A stretch of DNA of 64,000 nucleotides, taken from an uncultured Dorea sp. (GTDB taxonomy: Bacteria > Bacillota > Clostridia > Lachnospirales > Lachnospiraceae). The position numbers were made by a program, and so were the translations under genes. Under the pieces are notes generated by a model. The model made no database searches and had not been told where the DNA came from. It worked only from the letters and a program-made list of their open reading frames with translations. Below are positions 60,210 to 64,000 of the stretch, one piece after another (the first letter of the stretch is position 1; each line of letters opens with the position of its first letter). Location of the stretch: NCBI GenBank assembly GCA_910589275.1, contig CAJUTH010000002.1:93978-157977 (forward strand), read 5' to 3'.

Positions 60210-62252
60210 ATGGCAAAGAAATCAAAGGCGAAGAGAAACAGAGCGATGCAGAAGGCGGCGAAGAACAGTACTGTAAAGAAGGTTACCGTAAAGGAAGAAG
60301 CGGTTTCAGAAGCGGTACAGGAGATAACCGCGGAGAAGGAGACGGTGCAGAAAGAAGCAGTCCGGGCGGAGGAAGTGGAACAGACTGCCGGGAGGAAGGA
60401 AACTGTGCAGAAAGAAGCGGTAAGAGAACGTGAGATTTTTGAAAGGCGTCTCGCCCGGCATCATGACGAGCTCCGCTGGCTTTATATGGAGCTGTACGGC
60501 AACGACAGCATGTTTATGGAGCTTTGCGAGCAGATGGGAGCCTATTATGAGAAGCGCAGCCAGAGTTTAAAGAGTCTGGATGAGAAGCGGGAGCAGGAAC
60601 CGGAATGGTTTAAGCAGAAAAATATGCTGGGCATGATGCTGTATATTGATAACTTTGCTGGCAATTTAAAAGGAGTCCGGAAAAAGCTCTCCTATCTGGA
60701 GGACTGCAATGTGAACTGCATTCATCTGATGCCGTTTCTGGATACGCCGGAGGGGCGGTCTGACGGCGGCTATGCGGTGGCTGATTTCAGAAAAGTAAGG
60801 CCGGATCTTGGAACGATGGAGGATTTGGCGGAGCTTGCGGGAGAATGCCATGACAGGGGGATGAACCTGTGTATGGATTTTGTCATGAACCATACCTCAG
60901 AGGATCACGAGTGGGCTGTGAAGGCAAGGCAGGGGGACGGCGAGTATATGAGCCGGTATTTTTTCTTTGATAGTTATGATATCCCGGCCCAGTACGAAGC
61001 TACAGTGCCGCAGGTATTTCCCACCACGGCGCCGGGGAACTTTACGTGGCTGCCGGATATCGGGCATCATGTGATGACCAGCTTCTATCCTTACCAGTGG
61101 GATTTGAACTATGGCAACCCCCGGGTGTTTAATGAGATGATGTATAATTTCCTGTATCTTGCCAATCAGGGAATGGATATTATCCGGATCGACGCGGTTC
61201 CTTATATCTGGAAGGAGCTGGGTACCCAGTGCAGAAACCTTCCGCAGGTACATACCATTGTGCGCATGATGCGCATGATCAGCGAGATCGTCTGTCCGGG
61301 CGTTGTGCTTCTGGGCGAGGTGGTCATGGAGCCGGAGAAGGTAGCGCCGTATTTCGGTACAGTGGAGAAGCCGGAGTGCCATATGCTCTACAATGTGACT
61401 ACTATGGCGTCAACATGGCATACAGTGGCGACTAGGGACGTAAGGCTTTTAAAGAATCAGATGAATATTGTAAACGGCCTGCCTAAGGAGTATACGTTCT
61501 TAAATTATCTCCGCTGTCATGACGATATCGGCTGGGGACTGGATTATCATCTGCTGAAATACTGGGGAATGGAAGAGGTTCCCCACAAGAGGTACCTGAA
61601 TGATTATTTTACCGGGAGATTTGCAGGGAGCGTCAGCAGAGGCGAATTATATAATGAAGATTTGGTGCTGGGAGACGCAAGATTTTGCGGAACGACCGCT
61701 TCCATGTGCGGAATCGAGAGTGCCGGTTTTGAGAATAATGACGAAAAGATGGAGCATGCAGTCTGCATGGATGTGATGCTGCATGCCTATATGCTGATGC
61801 AGACCGGGATTCCGATGCTCTACAGCGGCGACGAGGTAGGGCAGGTCAATGATTATTCTTACAAAGAGCATCCGGTCAAATGGGAGGATTCCCGCTATAT
61901 CCACAGGGGCGTCTTCCGCTGGGAGCTGGCTGACGCAAGGGAAGATAAAGCCAGCGTGTCCGGAAAGATTTTTGGGAGCTTGAACCAGCTAGAACAAATC
62001 CGCAGGCAGGAGAAGGTATTTGATGCGGATTCGGATGTATGGATTATTGATATACCGGACATTTCCGTGCTTTGTGTTGCTAGGGATAAGGAAGATGACC
62101 GCATGGTAGGCGTCTTTAATTTCGGGGACTGGGAGAAGGAAATTGATGTGCCCGAGGCTGGGGAATTTTATAGTCTGACGGATGGACAGAAGGTGGATAT
62201 CCACAGGGTAAAATTACCGGGACGGGGATTCGCTTGGCTGAAGAGGGCTTAG
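60210..62252 (+). CDS. Amylosucrase-like GH13 enzyme with a charged N-terminal extension
   Basis: 680 residues. The first 75 are Lys/Glu-rich with a repeated KETVQKEAVR. The GH13 barrel then matches remembered Neisseria amylosucrase: MLGMMLYIDNFAGNLKG, LHLMPFLDTPEGRSDGGYAV, CMDFVMNHTSEDHEWA, WDLNYGNPRVFNEM, IIRIDAVPYIWKELGT (nucleophile aspartate), GEVV (acid/base glutamate) and RCHDDIGW. Amylosucrase transfers glucose from sucrose to a growing alpha-glucan; sucrose hydrolase or phosphorylase activity is possible. No signal peptide, so it acts in the cytosol. Confidence 0.85.
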   Translation: MAKKSKAKRNRAMQKAAKNSTVKKVTVKEEAVSEAVQEITAEKETVQKEAVRAEEVEQTAGRKETVQKEAVREREIFERRLARHHDELRWLYMELYGNDSMFMELCEQMGAYYEKRSQSLKSLDEKREQEPEWFKQKNMLGMMLYIDNFAGNLKGVRKKLSYLEDCNVNCIHLMPFLDTPEGRSDGGYAVADFRKVRPDLGTMEDLAELAGECHDRGMNLCMDFVMNHTSEDHEWAVKARQGDGEYMSRYFFFDSYDIPAQYEATVPQVFPTTAPGNFTWLPDIGHHVMTSFYPYQWDLNYGNPRVFNEMMYNFLYLANQGMDIIRIDAVPYIWKELGTQCRNLPQVHTIVRMMRMISEIVCPGVVLLGEVVMEPEKVAPYFGTVEKPECHMLYNVTTMASTWHTVATRDVRLLKNQMNIVNGLPKEYTFLNYLRCHDDIGWGLDYHLLKYWGMEEVPHKRYLNDYFTGRFAGSVSRGELYNEDLVLGDARFCGTTASMCGIESAGFENNDEKMEHAVCMDVMLHAYMLMQTGIPMLYSGDEVGQVNDYSYKEHPVKWEDSRYIHRGVFRWELADAREDKASVSGKIFGSLNQLEQIRRQEKVFDADSDVWIIDIPDISVLCVARDKEDDRMVGVFNFGDWEKEIDVPEAGEFYSLTDGQKVDIHRVKLPGRGFAWLKRA

Positions 62253-62337
62253 TATAGAGATTACCGTTAATTGCGCAGCGCCGTACTAGCGGACCATCCG
62301 CGTCTATTGCCGGATAAATCCGGAAGAAGGAGCCAGA

Positions 62338-62685
62338 ATGGGATTGTTTAAAAAAGAAAAAAACAGAATGATTTTCCGCTGCGGCAAGTCCATGGAAGAG
62401 GTTGTAAAGAGGTTAGAAAATCCCCGGTTTGAGGATAATCTGAGCTATAGTTTCTTTGAGGAAAATGGCGTTTACTGCTTTTCTGTTACGAAGATTCCCT
62501 ATCAGATTGGAAAGCGCAGGCCCGTGGCCTACCGCATGTGGTTTGAACAGAGAGAACATGCGCTCTATCTTTTGATTGAAGAGAAGGAAGCCGTCAGTGT
62601 GATGACTGCTTCCTCCCAAGAGCCGGAGGTATACCGTTTCTTTATAGAGAAATGTGATTGTGAACCGGCGGACAGAGTGGAGTAG
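62338..62685 (+). CDS. Conserved hypothetical small protein
   Basis: 115 residues with AAGGAG upstream. Alternating beta strands and helices (MIFRCGKSMEEVVKRL, GVYCFSVTKIPYQIG, HALYLLIEEKEAV). No membrane span or known motif. It is 6 bases from the next gene and co-transcribed with it. No function assigned. Confidence 0.65.
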   Translation: MGLFKKEKNRMIFRCGKSMEEVVKRLENPRFEDNLSYSFFEENGVYCFSVTKIPYQIGKRRPVAYRMWFEQREHALYLLIEEKEAVSVMTASSQEPEVYRFFIEKCDCEPADRVE

Positions 62686-62691
62686 ACAAGG

Positions 62692-63861
62692 ATGCTTGGC
62701 GGGCGGAGAATAACGGAAGACCTAGGGCGTCCGGATTATTTGGGCTGGATGCGGCAAGGACAAAGGCGGTGGCAGATTTTGAAGGAGAAACGGGAAAATA
62801 ACTTGGCATGGTTTTACTGTGGGGCTGTACTATTTGCAGCCTCCTTTTTGCTTTTGTATCTCGCCAGAAAGGCAGACGGGATGGCGCAGTGGTATACGCT
62901 ACATATTTATCCGGTTATTGTGGGGACTGTGGGGAGAGTGTTCGGATGGTTTCCTGTATCGGCGGCGGAAATCCTGCTGTATTTGACGATAGCTCTGGCG
63001 CTGGCAGGTTTCTTCCGGTTAATTTTACGCCTTGCGTTAAAAAAGGGCGGAAAAAAAGAGGCGGCGCACTATTTTTCCGGAATATGGCTTACAGCTTCCA
63101 TTTTATTTTTCCTTTATACGCTGAACTGCGGGATTAATTATCAGAGACTGTCTTTTTCTGAGCAGGAGGACATACGGACAGGGGAATACTCTGTGGATGA
63201 ACTTATCAGAGTCTGTGAGATTCTCACCCGGGAGGTCAATTCTTATGCGGAGCAGGTGGCCCGGGACGGCGATGGACTGATGGTTTTGGACGGGTCGGAG
63301 AGAGAGCGGGCAGTAAAAGCGATGTACAGCCTTGGAGAAAAATATGAGGGAATGGCCGGATACTATCCGCAGCCGAAGGCGCTGTCCGGATCATGGCTGT
63401 TGTCGATTCAGAATCTGACGGGGATCTATGCGCCGTTTACAGTAGAAGCAAATTATAATAACGACATGACCGATTACAATATTCCATTTACAGCCTGCCA
63501 TGAACTATCCCATCTGAGGGGATTTATGCAGGAAGAGGAGGCGAATTTTATCGCTTATCTGGCATGCATGGAATCCGGCGCGGCGGAATTTCGTTACAGC
63601 GGGAGTTTGCTTGGATGGATCCATTGTACCAATGCGCTGCGCCGGGAGGATACGGAGGCGTGGAGAAAGGTACGCGAAAAATTGTCGGAAAAGGCGGCGG
63701 CTGATCTTCTGGCAAACAGTGAGTTCTGGTCGTCTTATGAGGGAACGGCGGCGGAAGTGTCAGAGAAAATTAACGACCGCTATTTGAAGGCAAATGGACA
63801 GGCGGATGGGGTAAAGAGTTATGGAAGAATGGTGGATCTTTTGATTGCATATTATAATTGA
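62692..63861 (+). CDS. DUF3810 family membrane protein, putative metallopeptidase
   Basis: 389 residues. Membrane segments at about 40-58, 72-92, 98-118 and 130-150, then an extracytosolic domain. The motif CHELSHLRGFMQEEEANFIAY has the HExxH of zinc peptidases plus a downstream glutamate, as usual in DUF3810. Enzyme activity has not been shown for the family to my knowledge. Ends the operon with the small gene before it. Confidence 0.82.
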   Translation: MLGGRRITEDLGRPDYLGWMRQGQRRWQILKEKRENNLAWFYCGAVLFAASFLLLYLARKADGMAQWYTLHIYPVIVGTVGRVFGWFPVSAAEILLYLTIALALAGFFRLILRLALKKGGKKEAAHYFSGIWLTASILFFLYTLNCGINYQRLSFSEQEDIRTGEYSVDELIRVCEILTREVNSYAEQVARDGDGLMVLDGSERERAVKAMYSLGEKYEGMAGYYPQPKALSGSWLLSIQNLTGIYAPFTVEANYNNDMTDYNIPFTACHELSHLRGFMQEEEANFIAYLACMESGAAEFRYSGSLLGWIHCTNALRREDTEAWRKVREKLSEKAAADLLANSEFWSSYEGTAAEVSEKINDRYLKANGQADGVKSYGRMVDLLIAYYN

Positions 63862-63871
63862 GAGAAAGTGC

Positions 63872-63900
63872 TTGCAAAAACCATCGGGGTATGGTAGTAT
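63872..63900 (+). promoter_or_regulatory. Promoter of the tRNA transcription unit
   Basis: TTGCAA (63872-63877), 17-base spacer, TAGTAT (63895-63900), about 50 bases before tRNA-Glu. A short hairpin, AGCCG-GGATA-CGGCT plus TTTTA at 63918-63936, lies between and may be a processing signal or a weak terminator. Confidence 0.6.
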
Positions 63901-63951
63901 GATTATCGCGCGTAAGAAGCCGGGATACGGCTTTTTATGGATCTGCAAGAC

Positions 63952-64000
63952 GGCTCCATGGTCAAGCGGTTAAGACATCGCCCTTTCACGGCGGTAACCC
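63952..64000 (+). tRNA. tRNA-Glu (anticodon TTC), cut by the window end
   Basis: Starts GGCTCCATGGTCAAGCGGTT with D-arm, followed by the anticodon stem-loop CGCCC-TTTCACG-GCGG, anticodon TTC. The variable region begins before the window stops; the T-arm is missing. Confidence 0.9.

Noticed and set aside
60194..60433. 79-codon ORF starting just before the amylosucrase gene
   Set aside because: Shadow frame of the Lys/Glu-rich extension; composition explained by the repeated codons of the real frame.

Overview
The window reads as a chromosomal segment of a gut Lachnospiraceae bacterium (Clostridium cluster XIVa; the Dorea / Clostridium scindens neighbourhood is a guess from gene content only). 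The evidence is moderate GC, strong AGGAGG ribosome sites, many lipoprotein ABC receptors, a VanW protein, a BspA-like surface protein, a Bifidobacterium-type N-acetylhexosamine kinase and glycyl-radical chemistry. No complete prophage, transposase gene or CRISPR array is visible.

Layout. 1-7.0 kb: housekeeping genes (murI, DUF1934, an FKBP/trigger-factor-like lipoprotein), an ABC importer with a TrpX-like receptor and a pseudouridine synthase. 7.0-7.5 kb: a 28-residue hydrophobic peptide gene convergent with a short promoter-terminator unit, resembling a type I toxin-antitoxin locus. 7.5-18.9 kb: a nucleoside salvage block (udk, udp, BMP lipoprotein, nucleoside ABC ATPase and two permeases, cdd, add, deoB). 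The glycyl-radical enzyme YjjI and its activase YjjW sit inside it. 18.9-22.8 kb: small redox and DNA-repair-like genes, a 226-bp foldback repeat, an XRE/DUF3169 pair with three operators, and a VanW protein. 22.8-23.4 kb: a decayed type III toxin-antitoxin locus (CptIN-like), with an intact-looking 2 x 45-nt repeat RNA and a deleted, frameshifted toxin. 23.7-32.9 kb: an operon for a hybrid-type sensor kinase (split by an amber codon), a BspA-like protein, MoxR, DUF58 and a transglutaminase-like protein lacking its cysteine.

34.4-46.7 kb: an amino-sugar uptake and catabolism region with two sugar ABC importers without their own ATPase, nagB, an oxidoreductase, an AraC regulator, a NahK-like kinase and nagA. 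A TTGTGC-N4-TTGTRM repeat occurs at two promoters, with a related arrangement before nagB. 46.8-50.3 kb: a TetR regulon (secondary alcohol dehydrogenase and GntP-type transporter) whose two promoters carry the same tandem 13-bp operators. The transporter ends in a fragment of a flavin oxidoreductase and is followed by the tail of a PP2C phosphatase, marking a rearrangement scar. 50.5-55.7 kb: a soluble FtsK/SpoIIIE-type ATPase with three small helical proteins and a two-TM protein, a candidate poorly described secretion-like system. 55.8-62.3 kb: a sucrose locus (HAD phosphatase, PTS IIBCA with an in-frame amber codon, LacI regulator, amylosucrase) sharing the operator TGAAATCGATTTCA. The window ends with a DUF3810 protein and a partial tRNA-Glu.

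All calls come from reading the sequence and remembered family features; no search was run.
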